DNA of 64,000 bases from Terrimicrobiaceae bacterium. GTDB lineage: Bacteria > Verrucomicrobiota > Verrucomicrobiia > Chthoniobacterales > Terrimicrobiaceae. The translations under genes were made by a program, and so were the position numbers. Shown here piece after piece: positions 38,409 through 48,010 of the stretch. The notes beneath the pieces are model-generated. The model made no database searches. It saw nothing but the letters and a program-made list of their open reading frames with translations, and was not told where the DNA came from. The stretch lies in NCBI GenBank assembly GCA_018402345.1, contig JAGYIV010000008.1:806001-870000 (forward strand), in the 5' to 3' direction. The stretch's first letter is position 1; the number at the start of each line of letters is the position of its first letter.

Positions 38409-40556
38409 TCATTGGGGAGGGAGCCGTTGCAGAAGCATCTCCACCCGCGGCTCTCCGGGTCGAATGGCCAGCGCCTGCTCGAATGCCGCACGGGCTTTCT
38501 CAGGTTGGCCGGATTCCATATGGTAGATGCCTCGGTGGAACCATGACTCGAAGAGGTTCTGCCCGGGGAGAAAAGCGATAATGCGCACGGATTGGGAATC
38601 GATGCCGGAGGCGGTGGGAATCGGATACGCAAATGGCCGGAGCCAGACTGGAAAGTCCTCGGATTCCAGCACACCCGCAAGATAGGAGGGTTCCACATGC
38701 TCCTTTCCCTCGGCCTTGGCGAGGAGATCGGCGTAGGCCGCTCCGAAGTTGCTCCACGAGGGAACGACAATATGGGTCACCCCAGCCTCCTCGAGCAACC
38801 GGCGGGCCTCGTCGCGTGTCGTTGCCGCAAAGATGGCGGCAGCACGCTTGAGGCCGTGCATGTTTTCCCAGTAGAGGGTGCCTAGCGTGCGCAGGCCGCT
38901 GTGGAACACCAACTCGGTGGAGGTGTTTGGTCCGGTGAGGACAGTGGGGATTGTTGACGGGCTCGATTGGATAAGGCGGTGGGCGATATCGCGCACAAGG
39001 AGGTTGCCGCCGGTCTCCTCCGCAAGCGGCGCATCCAGGCAGGTCTCCTCGAATTTGTTGGATGCCGCGGCGATCGGCAACGGGCCGAGCAGGAGGGCGA
39101 CCCATGGAGCCAGAACGATTCCCGCCAGCAGCCAGAGACGCTGCGGCTGTCCAGCAGGGAGGCGGAGCAGCGCGGCGGCAATGACCGGAATCCACAACGC
39201 CCAGAGGCTCGCGGAGGCCGATCCCCAGCGCACTCTGCACCAGCGCCAGCGCCTGCATTGCCATGGTCGGTGGCAGAAGAAGAAGGATCGCCGCGCGGAA
39301 TGTCGGATCGCGCGGACCCCACACCCACAGCATGCTGGCCGCTCCCAGCGCGATCCAAACCCAGAACGTGCGCAATGACCGGCTCGATCCACCCGGCATT
39401 CTTGGCGGCTGCCAATCCCGCGAGGCTCTGGAACTCGAGGATGTATTCCTTGTGCAGCGCGAGCAGGAAGTCGTCGGAGACCCAAAAGAACCGCTCTCCG
39501 CCAAGGACGATCATGACGACAGGCGCCGCCACGGCCGCCACACACAGACCGGCCTTGACCCAATCGCCGGGCCGCCGCAAAGGCAATCTCCCGTCGAGCG
39601 TCGCTTGAAGCGCCCGCTGGAGAATCCACCCCCACCCAGCCAAGCCATGGCGTAGAGCGGGTGGTTCACCTCAAGCCGCAGGCCCATGTGGCGGGGAAAT
39701 ACTCCAGCAGATAAAAGCCAAGGCTCCCGGCACAACCCCATCCGGCCCAGTGAAGCCAAAGGCGCGGCCGGAGCGGGGCATGCGCCGTCGCGCTGGAGCG
39801 CAGGCACCCCGCAACAAGCCCCCCGAGTCCCGACGCGGCGAGGATCGGCAACGCGGTCGAGGCGCTCACCCACAAGGCCGCCGCTCCCAGCAGGCCGGCT
39901 GCGGCAAACCACCGTTCCGCCACCAGGTCTCCCTTTTTGGCAAAGCCGGAACCACCCGCAAGGAGGCAAAGAACACTCCCGGAGGCCAGCGCGAGCACGA
40001 TGCCGTGGTGGTCGGCCTCTCCCAATTGGAATGTCCTCAACACGGCGTTCGAGGTCAGCAAGGCGAGCAAATACAGCAACGCCGGAACAAGACCGAACGC
40101 CCGCAGGGCGACAAGAACAAGCCCCAAAAAGAATACCGCTATGAGCAGGGGGCCGACAGCAAGTGCGGCGTCGGCCGCGAAGTGCCATGCGGGCTCCCCC
40201 GTGCCGATCGATCGAATCCACGCCAACCCGGAAAGAACCCACAGCAACAGCGAACTCCAATGCACCTCACGGCCCTCGGGGGCGTTGTCGAGTGCCGTCG
40301 AACGAATTCTCCACTCCCCCTCGCGCAACATATGCCGGGCATGAATCACCCACCAGCGCGCATCGATGGACGAATGCGGAAGGATCAACGATTCCTCGCG
40401 CGTGCCGGGGGATAAAGGCACCGAACCGGGCGGGATTTCAGAAAATGACACCGCGGAGATTTTCTCCACAGTCCTCAACCGCGCGGCCCCGTCGACCACC
40501 CATGCGGCTAATGTCACCGCAAGACATACCAGCAGCGACATCACGATCCAGCGCAT
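38409..40556 (-). CDS. STT3/AglB-like polytopic membrane protein with C-terminal TPR (frameshifted)
   Basis: About 715 residues over three frames. From ATG 40556 (GGGGAGG just upstream) there are about ten transmembrane helices. The first extracytoplasmic loop has HSSIDARWWVIHARHMLREG and EGREVHWSS; a later loop has GEADHHGIV. Asp65 and the Asp182-x-His184 pair resemble the two metal-binding motifs of oligosaccharyltransferases (archaeal AglB uses D-x-H). A soluble C-terminal domain (about 480-715) ends with a tetratricopeptide-like repeat (HRGIYHMESGQPEKARAAFE). Indels near 39690, 39380 and 39230 break it. A PMT/ArnT-type transferase is the main alternative. Confidence 0.6.
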
Positions 40557-40585
40557 GCCTCCCCGCGCCACATTGCCTTCCTGCC

Positions 40586-41324
40586 TCATTCGCCTCCGGT
40601 CCCGTCGGTGGCAGACGCTTCCTGCGCCGCCTGAATCGCTTTCTTCTCTTTCAGCGCCTCCTTGGCGGCCTGGAGATGGTATTGGTTGAACGCTTGATAC
40701 CCGAAAAGCGTGATATACCGCTGGTCGGCAATCCCCCGCGCCGCCTCCCACACCTCCTCTTTTTTCATTCCCGCCGGAACCTCCGTCACATATTGCTCGA
40801 ATTCCTCGGCAATCCGGTCGAGCGCCTTTGCTGCGCCACCGGCTTTTCCTCCCCATCAAAAAACACCGCCGGCACCTTGGCTCCCTCTGGCACAGGGATT
40901 GAAATCTCCCGCGCCATCCCCGCCACCCCCCGCCAACAAATGGCCCGTCATCCACCCCATACACGGCGGAGGGAATTTCTGTCGCCTCGCTGTCCGCAGC
41001 CGCGTTGCTCTTTGAGCTGCCACCCGCAGCCCCACCAGTCGCACCAGGAGTCGCCGCCAATCGCGGCGTCGGCATCGGCTGCAGTGGAGCACCCATCGAC
41101 CCTGCGCCGGAGACGGTTCCCGTCACAACAGAAGAACCCTTTGCCTCGGTCTTGGAGGTCGCCGCACCCGATGGCCGTGGCGTTGCCGCCCGCGCGGCCT
41201 CCTTTGTCATCTCACGAACAGGTCGATCCACCACCGCCCCCGATTCCACAGACCGCATCGACAGCACAACCCACCCCACAACTCCTGCGGCAACAATAAA
41301 ACTAAAGAGAATAATAAGTTTCAT
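40586..41324 (-). CDS. single-TM periplasmic protein of unknown function (frameshifted)
   Basis: About 245 residues. An N-terminal signal anchor (KLIILFSFIVAAGVVGWVVL) is followed by an Ala/Thr/Gly/Pro-rich spacer, a short conserved-looking part (MAREISIPVPEGAKVPAVFF in an alternative frame) and a charged helical C terminus (EEVWEAARGIADQRYITLFG, then KEALKEKKAIQAAQEASATD). Two indels lie near 40925 and 40845. The stop is 30 bp before the start of the STT3-like gene on the same strand, so they are probably cotranscribed. No family was recognised. Confidence 0.5.
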
Positions 41325-41383
41325 AGGGTGTCTGGAAAATTCATGCTTTGTTGGCTCACTACTGCGGCAGGAAAATTGATTGT

Positions 41384-41447
41384 TGTAGCGTCGATCTATG
41401 ACCGACGAAATCTTTTCGCCCTTCGGCGGTCATAGACCACCGCTACA
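41384..41447. repeat. REP-like imperfect inverted repeat
   Basis: The arms TGTAGCGTCGATCTATGACC... and ...GGTCATAGACCACCGCTACA are about 26 bp each, with roughly four mismatches, separated by a short loop. The word CCGCTACAG also occurs in the 48.8-kb repeat. It is probably an extragenic palindromic element. Confidence 0.6.
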
Positions 41448-41551
41448 GTTGTTTCTCGACCCAGCACAATCTCCTCCCATTCTTTTAAAAACCTCCTGTC
41501 CCTCCTGCCAATCCTGTCCTCCTGTCAACATTCCCTGCACCATTAAATGAA

Positions 41552-41581
41552 GGAAGCCGGCATCTTGCGATGCCGGCTTCC
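41552..41581 (-). terminator. strong hairpin, likely terminator of the PstS-like gene
   Basis: A perfect 13-bp stem (GGAAGCCGGCATC, loop TTGC, GATGCCGGCTTCC), 19 bp beyond the stop codon on the minus strand. The downstream T tract is weak (TCATTTAATG). Confidence 0.75.
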
Positions 41582-41599
41582 AACGTGTTGAGGGTTCGA

Positions 41600-42946
41600 T
41601 TAGAGCGGAGCCACGATCGGGAATCCGTCGTCCGGACGGCTAACGGTCACATCACCGAGACGCACACCGTTCGAGGTGGTCTGGAGACCTGTCGGAATCC
41701 ATGTGGATTTCATCGCGGTATACCAAGCCTGCTCGTTAGCCGAGAGAGATCCCGAGTAGTAGAGGTGCTGATAGCTCCAAGGGGAGTATGCACCCGTGGC
41801 GAGTTTCTTGAAGTCTTCTTCGTTGAAGCCACTGTTCAGATAGCTTCCGCTCGCTGAGATCGGCGTGACGCCCACGCCGTTGTAGTTCAACAGCTTGGCA
41901 CCAGCCGAAACGGCGTTTCTGGCGTCGGCTGTGGAGAGCCAGGTGATCAGGTGGATGTTTGCGTCTTCAAGCAACGGAGCATCGGTCTCGCCGTCATACA
42001 CGTCGGTTACCGCCGAAGTGTAGCCCATGAGGGAGCGGAGCGCACTGGAGCTGCTGTAGCCACCATTACCAACGTTCGCGTTGCCCCAGAGTGTGGAAGC
42101 ATTTTTGGCGCTGTTGGTAACAAAGTTACCCGAACCGAGACCATCGGCGGGAACCAAGGTGATCGCAGAGATCGTGCCCGCAGTGGCATCCACCCCGGTG
42201 TTGGTGGCGATGTATTGGTTCACCAAGTTGGCAACGCCGTAAGTCCACTCGGTCAAGTAGGCCGCGCGGGTTCCGGATCCGTCGTTACGACCGGTGGCGA
42301 ACACCAAATCCGTATCGGCTGGGTCCCCGGTGAAGAGCGAAAGCGGCTGAATGCCATTCGCCCAAAGGGCACGGGCTTGTTGGTTGGTCACGTTGGTCAG
42401 ATTTTCAGGTGCGCCTTCGTTGGCAAGCATCGTGAAGGCCACGATTCCCACCGCAGAGGCTCCCACGGGGTTGAGAACCTCGTTGTCAACCGGCGATGAG
42501 GATTGATACACATCCGAGAAGCTGAACTTCGGACGGAGGGTTTCCGTCGGGGTTGTGGTGCTGCCTTTGATCACTGCGCCCGGGGTGCCCAAGGCTTCCA
42601 CCGTCAAAAACGAAGGATCGTTGTTGCCGGCGATGGCGTTCAGACCCTCGGTGGAGCCGTTGAATGAGGTGCGGATGACTGTGGTGCCGGTGATGCCAGG
42701 GAACGTGCCGCTGAAGACCGCCTTGTTGGAGGCGATCAACTGCGAGAGGTTGTCTCCGTTGAAGTCGTGGCACACGTTGAACGAGGTTCCGAGTGCTCCA
42801 ACGCTGGTGTAAGCGTCATAGATCGCTTGCATGGTGGCTTGGCGGAACGCCGTGGCGCCCGTGATGGTGATTTCGGTCGTCTGGGCCGAAGCCGACGCCG
42901 CGAGCCCGGCAAAAAGTGTGCCGGCAAGGATGTTTTTTAGTTTCAT
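41600..42946 (-). CDS. secreted PstS/PBP-like protein
   Basis: A 448-residue protein with a 21-residue signal peptide (NILAGTLFAGLAASASA). It starts the mature part with TEITITGATAFRQATMQAIY, which resembles the first strand and anion-binding loop of phosphate-type periplasmic binding proteins; VIRTSFNGSTEGLNAIAGN and FATGRNDGSGTRAAY are further PBP-like loops. No phosphate ABC transporter genes are near, so it is probably a stand-alone surface or periplasmic protein of the kind common in Verrucomicrobia. The start has an A/C-rich leader without Shine-Dalgarno and a strong terminator follows. It is intact, unlike its neighbours. Confidence 0.75.
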   Translation of the reverse strand: MKLKNILAGTLFAGLAASASAQTTEITITGATAFRQATMQAIYDAYTSVGALGTSFNVCHDFNGDNLSQLIASNKAVFSGTFPGITGTTVIRTSFNGSTEGLNAIAGNNDPSFLTVEALGTPGAVIKGSTTTPTETLRPKFSFSDVYQSSSPVDNEVLNPVGASAVGIVAFTMLANEGAPENLTNVTNQQARALWANGIQPLSLFTGDPADTDLVFATGRNDGSGTRAAYLTEWTYGVANLVNQYIATNTGVDATAGTISAITLVPADGLGSGNFVTNSAKNASTLWGNANVGNGGYSSSSALRSLMGYTSAVTDVYDGETDAPLLEDANIHLITWLSTADARNAVSAGAKLLNYNGVGVTPISASGSYLNSGFNEEDFKKLATGAYSPWSYQHLYYSGSLSANEQAWYTAMKSTWIPTGLQTTSNGVRLGDVTVSRPDDGFPIVAPL

Positions 42947-42992
42947 TTTGGTTTTGTTGCTGTTGAGGTTGGGTTGTTTTGGTTGGTTTGCG
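42947..42992 (-). promoter_or_regulatory. A/C-rich leader without Shine-Dalgarno
   Basis: The minus strand reads CAAACCAACCAAAACAACCC and then CAACAGCAACAAAACCAAA before the ATG. No purine-rich ribosome-binding site is visible. The composition resembles the HU gene leader at 15271. Confidence 0.5.
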
Positions 42993-43000
42993 GGTGATTT

Positions 43001-43372
43001 TTACTTCTTGGCCTTCTTTTTGCCTCTGGATTTTTTTCCCGAGGAATTGTCACTGACCGAATTGCCGGAGATCAACTTGGCAAGTTTCGGATTTTTTCTA
43101 ATCAACTTGGCAAGCTTGGCCATATTGATCTGGCCTCCTTTGGCCTTCAATCCAGGGATCGCTTTGACTGCTTTGGTCAGCGTGCCCTTGGACACTCCAA
43201 GAATCGCAGCCACTTCGCTTGCGCTCCTGACTTGCTGGCTGTTCTGAGCCAGCGCCGCATTCACACGGGCGCTGACAATCACACGAACTTCTGCAACCGT
43301 GGCTGCGCTTGTCGGCGATTTCTGTTCAACAGGTTGTGTGACAGCAGGCTGGCTTGGCACTGGCGTTGGCAC
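43001..43372 (-). CDS. helix-turn-helix-like domain with Lys-rich tail (separate gene or C terminus of surface protein)
   Basis: 123 residues in the open frame. A Pro-rich start (MPTPVPSQPAVTQPVEQ) is in the same frame as part of the upstream (PEPQ)n tract. The middle has a predicted HTH (ASEVAAILGVSKGTLTKAVK), then GGQINMAKLAKLIRKNPKLA, and it ends in GKKSRGKKKAKK. Such a domain would normally bind DNA, which conflicts with its being the tail of the secreted protein encoded upstream; the apparent fusion may be a product of frame errors in the repeats. Function is unknown. Confidence 0.55.
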   Translation of the reverse strand: MPTPVPSQPAVTQPVEQKSPTSAATVAEVRVIVSARVNAALAQNSQQVRSASEVAAILGVSKGTLTKAVKAIPGLKAKGGQINMAKLAKLIRKNPKLAKLISGNSVSDNSSGKKSRGKKKAKK

Positions 43373-43383
43373 TGGTGTTGGCT

Positions 43384-43618
43384 CGGGCTGTGGCTCTGGC
43401 TGTGGTCAGCTGTACTCGGGCTGTGGCTCGGGCTGTGGCTCGGGCTGTGGCTCGGAGCTGTGGCTCGGGCTGTGGCTCAGGCTGTGGCTCGGGCTGTGGC
43501 TCGGGCTGTGGCTCGGGCTGTGGCTCGGGCTGTGGCTCGCGGCGCTGTGGCTCGGGCTGTGGCTCGGGTGGTTGGATCAACTGGGTCAACTGGGTCAACT
43601 GGATCAACTGGATCAACG
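43384..43618 (-). repeat. low-complexity tandem repeats encoding (PEPQ)n and (VDP)n
   Basis: About fifteen copies of a 12-bp unit (GCTGTGGCTCGG on plus; PEPQ on minus) with some imperfect units, followed by five copies of a 9-bp unit (GGATCAACT variants; VDP on minus) at 43573-43618. They form a Pro/Gln/Glu and Val-Asp-Pro linker at the end of the beta-propeller gene. Array length may vary between cells. Confidence 0.85.
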
Positions 43619-45902
43619 AGGATCGACTGGCGTTGGCTCTCCTACTTGAAAAGCTCCGATAGAACCAGTGCCTGCGCTCGCGCCTTCGTAGCCCACAATG
43701 ATCAGGGGCGAGTTCGTCGGATTTTCGCTTGCAGGAATGAAGACAATCGACTCAGGCGAGATGAATGGACCATTTTCACCGGTAAGATTCGGCACAGTAT
43801 TGGTGTAGCCAACAAGCTGGACATTTTCCAAATCGGTGATGTCGAACTGGAAGATGCCGTTCTGGCGCTCGGCGCCGACAAAGATGTAGTCTTTGCCACC
43901 GAAGGAACCGTAGGCGATTGCCTCGGGTTCGGGACCTTTGTCGTCCGAGCGAGTATCCCATGCTGAAACATCCCCCCTGTTCATGTTAAATGTGGCTGAG
44001 TCATTCTGTGCGACATATGTTTCAAGAATTGAACCGCTGTCGTAGACACGCACCGGTCCCAGCGTTCCAGATCGAGAAGCTGCGGGTGCCGAGCATGATC
44101 GGTGTGTCGATTTTTCCATCGCCAGTTGTGTCTCCCTCGAATTTGAGGATTTTCAAGCGGCCGATGCCTGTGTTGTTGGCGATTGCGGCGACCTCGACAG
44201 TCATGTTGGCTGTGAGTTTCGAGGCCCTATCAATATCTCCGTCATCCGGTCGCGCATCACCTTCGTTTGCAGTGGCAAGGAAGAGCGTGCCGTTACGGGT
44301 GAATTTCGTGATCGTATCCGGCATGGGCAGGCCTTGCACGGAACTGCTGATCGAGATCAACTTGGAATTGCCATCACCGTCTCGGTCCGAGGCATCGATA
44401 AGTTGCTCGATGGTTCCCAGCTTATGGATCGCCGAGAATTTCGAGGTGGCAAAGTCGAAGACGGCGATCGCATTATTCTCTTGGAGAGTGATGTAAGCCG
44501 CATCATTGGTAGTTGTGATGTATTCTGGCTCGATGTCGCGGTAATCGGGCGTTTTCACTGTGAGCGTGTCCAAACGGGCATTGCGTAGGCCAGCAATCGT
44601 GACGCCTGTCGCAAGATTCACCTCTTCAAAGGTGTAGGTGTTTACGGCGCTCTGCTCTAGTGTGGCGATGCCGGAACCATCCCCAATCTCAATGACACTG
44701 AAAGATCCAGGATTCTCCAACGACGATTCGATCAGATTGTCATCAGCATCGATGCGAAGTTCACCTTCGTTCGCGACAAGGACTTTCGATCCATCAGGAG
44801 TAATCGCAACACTGTCGGGGTGGTAGCCCACTTCGAGGTTGTTCAGGATGGTTCCGTTTGTTGTGCTGAAGAAGACCACACGCCCCTTTGCCGCAGGGTT
44901 TTGGGGAATGACGGAGGCAACGGCGAACCCGCGAGCATCTGTGGCGACGCTTGAGATCGAGTAAATCGGATCAGCATTGCTTGCGAAGGCGGAGAGGAAC
45001 CCAACTTCACCATCTTCCTGCAAGATGATTGTGCCGAGGTAATCCGCACGGGTGCTTCCACCCGGGTAAGTCGCCTCATGGGATGCTGTAATGTTGTTTG
45101 CTAGGTGCCAGAGGCTTGCGTCGGTGGCGTTGGTGCCGGATGTCTTCGTGACTCGATAGAGATCGAGCGCTGCTACGGCATCGATGCCTGCGATCGAGAC
45201 CGACGAAAGCGCACTCTGGATGCCACCGGCGATTGCCGAGTAGGCGGTGGCGGGATTGCCATTGCTGAAGGAGTTATAGTTGTCGAGGAGGGTAGCGCTG
45301 ACAGCAACCGCTCCCGGCTGCGTCATCCCGGCGATGTTATTGGCTCCGGCGATCTGGCCGGGCACCGCCGTCGTGGCGGGGTCGAACAACGGGGAGGCCG
45401 AGTTGGCTTGCCCTTCCGTGCCTTCTCCTGCCCTTGGTTTTGTCACATATACTGTGCGGGCGTAGTCGCCATTGCTGATCGCTGTCGACAGCGCGCTGGT
45501 CGCACCGTTCTGACCTGCCGCACCGGCAAAGATCGTCGCAGCATTGCTTGTCCAATCGGATCCAAAGGTGGCTGTCAACGTGTCATTGATGTTGCCCAGC
45601 GCCGTGTAGGCGGCTGGAGCATCACGGAAGACATCCACCGCGCTGCCCAGGCTGAAATAAGCCACTTTGTCAGTTCCCACAGTTCCGGCTGGGTTTTGAA
45701 GGAACAGGAGCACATCATTTGAGGAATACCCTGTGTCGATCGACTCGATTTCATCTGCGATCGAGGAGGACAAGTCCGCCGAGCCTGTTTCAGTCAGCGT
45801 CCCGTTTTGATCAATGGCATAGAATTGAATGGCGTGTGCACCGTTTCCAGAGTTTGTGGAAAGCAATTTGCCATCGGTGTAGGGAGAGAATTTCACCTCC
45901 AT
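43613..45902 (-). CDS. choice-of-anchor-I family surface protein (frameshifted)
   Basis: Two overlapping frames, 44022-45902 (626 residues) and 43613-44119 (168 residues). After a short lead (MEVKFSPYTDGKLLSTNSGN) comes a module also found in the two upstream genes (SSNDVLLFLQNPAGTVGTDK ... TRADYLGTIILQEDGEVGFL). A beta-propeller-like choice-of-anchor-I domain follows: HPDSVAITPDGSKVLVANEG, DIEPEYITTTNDAAYITLQE, TLFLATANEGDARPDDGDID, RSDDKGPEPEAIAYGSFGGK. It ends in Val-Asp-Pro repeats. This family is secreted and often phosphatase-associated. One base change near 44080 and one near 43615 disrupt the frame. Confidence 0.75.
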
Positions 45903-45911
45903 AAGGAAGGC

Positions 45912-46988
45912 TCACTCCGAGAGGAAGGCTGGGCCATTTGCGGCGATAGCGTCCTTGGCGAGAGTGATGGTAAGTTGTGATTCAACAGACCCGGCATCAT
46001 TGGCGGCGGTCAGTGTTACTACAAAAGTTCCCCACTGTGCAGGGGCTCCTGAAATAGCACCTGTTTCGGCATTAAGTTCAAGCCCTGCAGGCAATCCGGT
46101 TGCCGAGAAGCTGGTTGCGCCAGTAGCCACGATCTGGAACTCGAAAGATTCACCAGCAGTCCCATTGGAGGTTTGGCTGCTTGTTATCTCCGGTGCCTGC
46201 GGCACAACCGGGGCCGAGCGCGAGACAAAACCCACCGATCCGTCATTCGAGAGGGTGATTGTGCCCAGGAAGTCTGCGCGGGCTCCGTTAGATGCGGGGT
46301 AGCTGTCGTTGCTGTAGGTCGCCTCGACGCTGTTGGCGTTGTGCCACAGGCTCGCGTCATCCGCGTTTGTGCCCGTGGTCTTGGTCACGCGATAGATGTC
46401 CAACATGGCCACCACGTTTTCCACGTCTCCGAAGGTGGTCGCTGTGGCAAGGGCTCCTTGGATGCCACCGGCGAGCGCGCTGTAGGCGGTCGAAGGGTTG
46501 CCATTGCTGAAGGGGTTGTAGTTGTCGAGGAGGGTGTCACCAACCGCAACAGCTCCCGGTTGGGTCATCCCTGCGATATTGTTGGCTCCGGCGATCTGAC
46601 CGGCCACAGCCGTCGTGGCGGGATCGAACAACGGGGAGGCCGAGTTGGCTTCACCTGCGGTGCCTGCCGCCGCGCGGGGTTTGGTCACATACACTGTGCG
46701 GGCGTAGTCTCCGTTGGTGATCGCTGTCGACAGCGCGCTGGTCGCACCGTTCTGACCTGCCGCACCGGCGAAGATCGTCGCGGCATTGCTTGTCCAATCG
46801 GAACCAAAAGTTGTGCTTAATTGGCTGTTGATGTTTCCGAGTTGTATGACCGATCCATTCGATGCATCGCGGAAGACATCCACTGCACTGCCCAAGCTAA
46901 AGGTGACCACCTGATCCGTTCCGACCGTTCCTGCAGGGTTTTGCAGGAACAAAAGAACGTCATTGGCGCTGTAGGCGTCGTCGACCAA
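45912..46988 (-). CDS. surface module copy 2 with Ig-like domain
   Basis: A 358-residue frame. Residues 1-255 are a near copy of the module in the gene at 46960-47940 (ANDVLLFLQNPAGTVGTDQV, FGSDWTSNAATIFAGAAGQN, MLDIYRVTKTTGTNADDASL). Residues 265-350 form a putative Ig-like He_PIG domain (APEITSSQTSNGTAGESFEF, LPAGLELNAETGAISGAPAQ). Its ATG overlaps the end of the upstream frame by 29 bp; removing one G near 46985 would join the two into one polypeptide. It is therefore probably an internal part of a larger secreted protein rather than a separate gene. Confidence 0.65.
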   Translation of the reverse strand: MVDDAYSANDVLLFLQNPAGTVGTDQVVTFSLGSAVDVFRDASNGSVIQLGNINSQLSTTFGSDWTSNAATIFAGAAGQNGATSALSTAITNGDYARTVYVTKPRAAAGTAGEANSASPLFDPATTAVAGQIAGANNIAGMTQPGAVAVGDTLLDNYNPFSNGNPSTAYSALAGGIQGALATATTFGDVENVVAMLDIYRVTKTTGTNADDASLWHNANSVEATYSNDSYPASNGARADFLGTITLSNDGSVGFVSRSAPVVPQAPEITSSQTSNGTAGESFEFQIVATGATSFSATGLPAGLELNAETGAISGAPAQWGTFVVTLTAANDAGSVESQLTITLAKDAIAANGPAFLSE

Positions 46989-47940
46989 CAGGGACGACCG
47001 TTTCTTTGACCACGAAATTCACCGATCCGTCGTTGGACAGGGTGATTGTGCCGAGGAAGTCCGCGCGGGCTCCATTAGAAGCGGGGTAGCTGTCGTTGCT
47101 GTAGGTCGCCTCGACATTGTTGGCATTGTGCCACAGGCTCGCGTCATCCGCATTGGTGCCCGTGGTCTTGGTCACGCGATAGATGTCCAACATGGCCACC
47201 ACGTTTTCCACATCTCCGAAGGTGGTCGCTGTGGCAAGGGCTCCTTGGATGCCACCGGCGAGCGCGCTGTAGGCGGTCGAAGGATTGCCGTTGCTGAAGG
47301 GGTTGTAGTTGTCGAGGAGGGTGTCGCTGACCGCAACCGCTCCTGGCTGGGTCATCCCTGCGATATTGTTGGCTCCGGCGATCTGACCGGCAACAGCTGT
47401 CGTGGCGGGATCGAACAACGGGGAGGCGGAGTTGGCTTCACCTGCGGTGCCTGCCGCCGCGCGGGGCTTGGTCACATACACCGTGCGGGCGTAGTCGCCA
47501 TTGTTGATCGCTGTCGAAAGCGCGCTGGTCGCGCCGTTCTGACCTGCCGCACCGGCGAAGATCGTCGCAGCTTTGTTTGTCCAATCGGATCCGAACGTGG
47601 TGGCCAACTGGTCGTTGATGTTGCCGAGTTGAGTGACCGATCCATTCGATGCATCGCGGAAGACACCCACTGCACTGCCGAGACTGAAGTAGACCACCTG
47701 ATCCGTGCCGACCGTTCCTGCTGGGTTTTGCAGGAACAAGAGAACGTCATTGGCATTGTAGGCGTCGTCGACATCCGCCCTGAGGACGGCGGGTGAGGAG
47801 GCAGCGAGCGCGGCGAGGCCGGCAGCCAAGGCTCGTGGCAGGAGTTTTTTAGGATCATTGGATGAGACAGGTTGGTGATTGAACTGTGCGCTTGGGCGCG
47901 ATCGGGTTGCAGAAATGCTCGGAATGCCCCAAATGTCCAA
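46960..47940 (-). CDS. surface module copy 1, N terminus of large secreted protein
   Basis: A 326-residue frame. A signal peptide (KKLLPRALAAGLAALAASSPAVLRA) is followed by the module DDAYNANDVLLFLQNPAGT ... GARADFLGTITLSNDGSVNF. The ATG at 47940 gives an unlikely 33-residue lead; adding one A to the tract near 47850 would start the protein at ATG 47866 as MILKKLLPRAL, a normal signal peptide. The module resembles secreted families widespread in Verrucomicrobia, but I do not know a function. It diverges from the GT2 gene at 48011. Confidence 0.68.
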   Translation of the reverse strand: MDIWGIPSISATRSRPSAQFNHQPVSSNDPKKLLPRALAAGLAALAASSPAVLRADVDDAYNANDVLLFLQNPAGTVGTDQVVYFSLGSAVGVFRDASNGSVTQLGNINDQLATTFGSDWTNKAATIFAGAAGQNGATSALSTAINNGDYARTVYVTKPRAAAGTAGEANSASPLFDPATTAVAGQIAGANNIAGMTQPGAVAVSDTLLDNYNPFSNGNPSTAYSALAGGIQGALATATTFGDVENVVAMLDIYRVTKTTGTNADDASLWHNANNVEATYSNDSYPASNGARADFLGTITLSNDGSVNFVVKETVVPVGRRRLQRQ

Positions 47941-48010
47941 GGGGACTTTTGAAACACTTTCGTCACAAATTCACGAACGATTCGCTTGGCTTTTCCGGCA
48001 CGGAAATCCC

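Noticed and set aside
38102-38770. Minus-strand frame of 222 residues
   Set aside because: It overlaps the true C-terminal frame of the STT3-like gene (38409 stop) and has no family-like features; its last part is repeat DNA.
43384-43570. Regular 12-bp repeats that could look like a CRISPR-type array
   Set aside because: Units are contiguous without spacers and encode PEPQ; this is a coding minisatellite.
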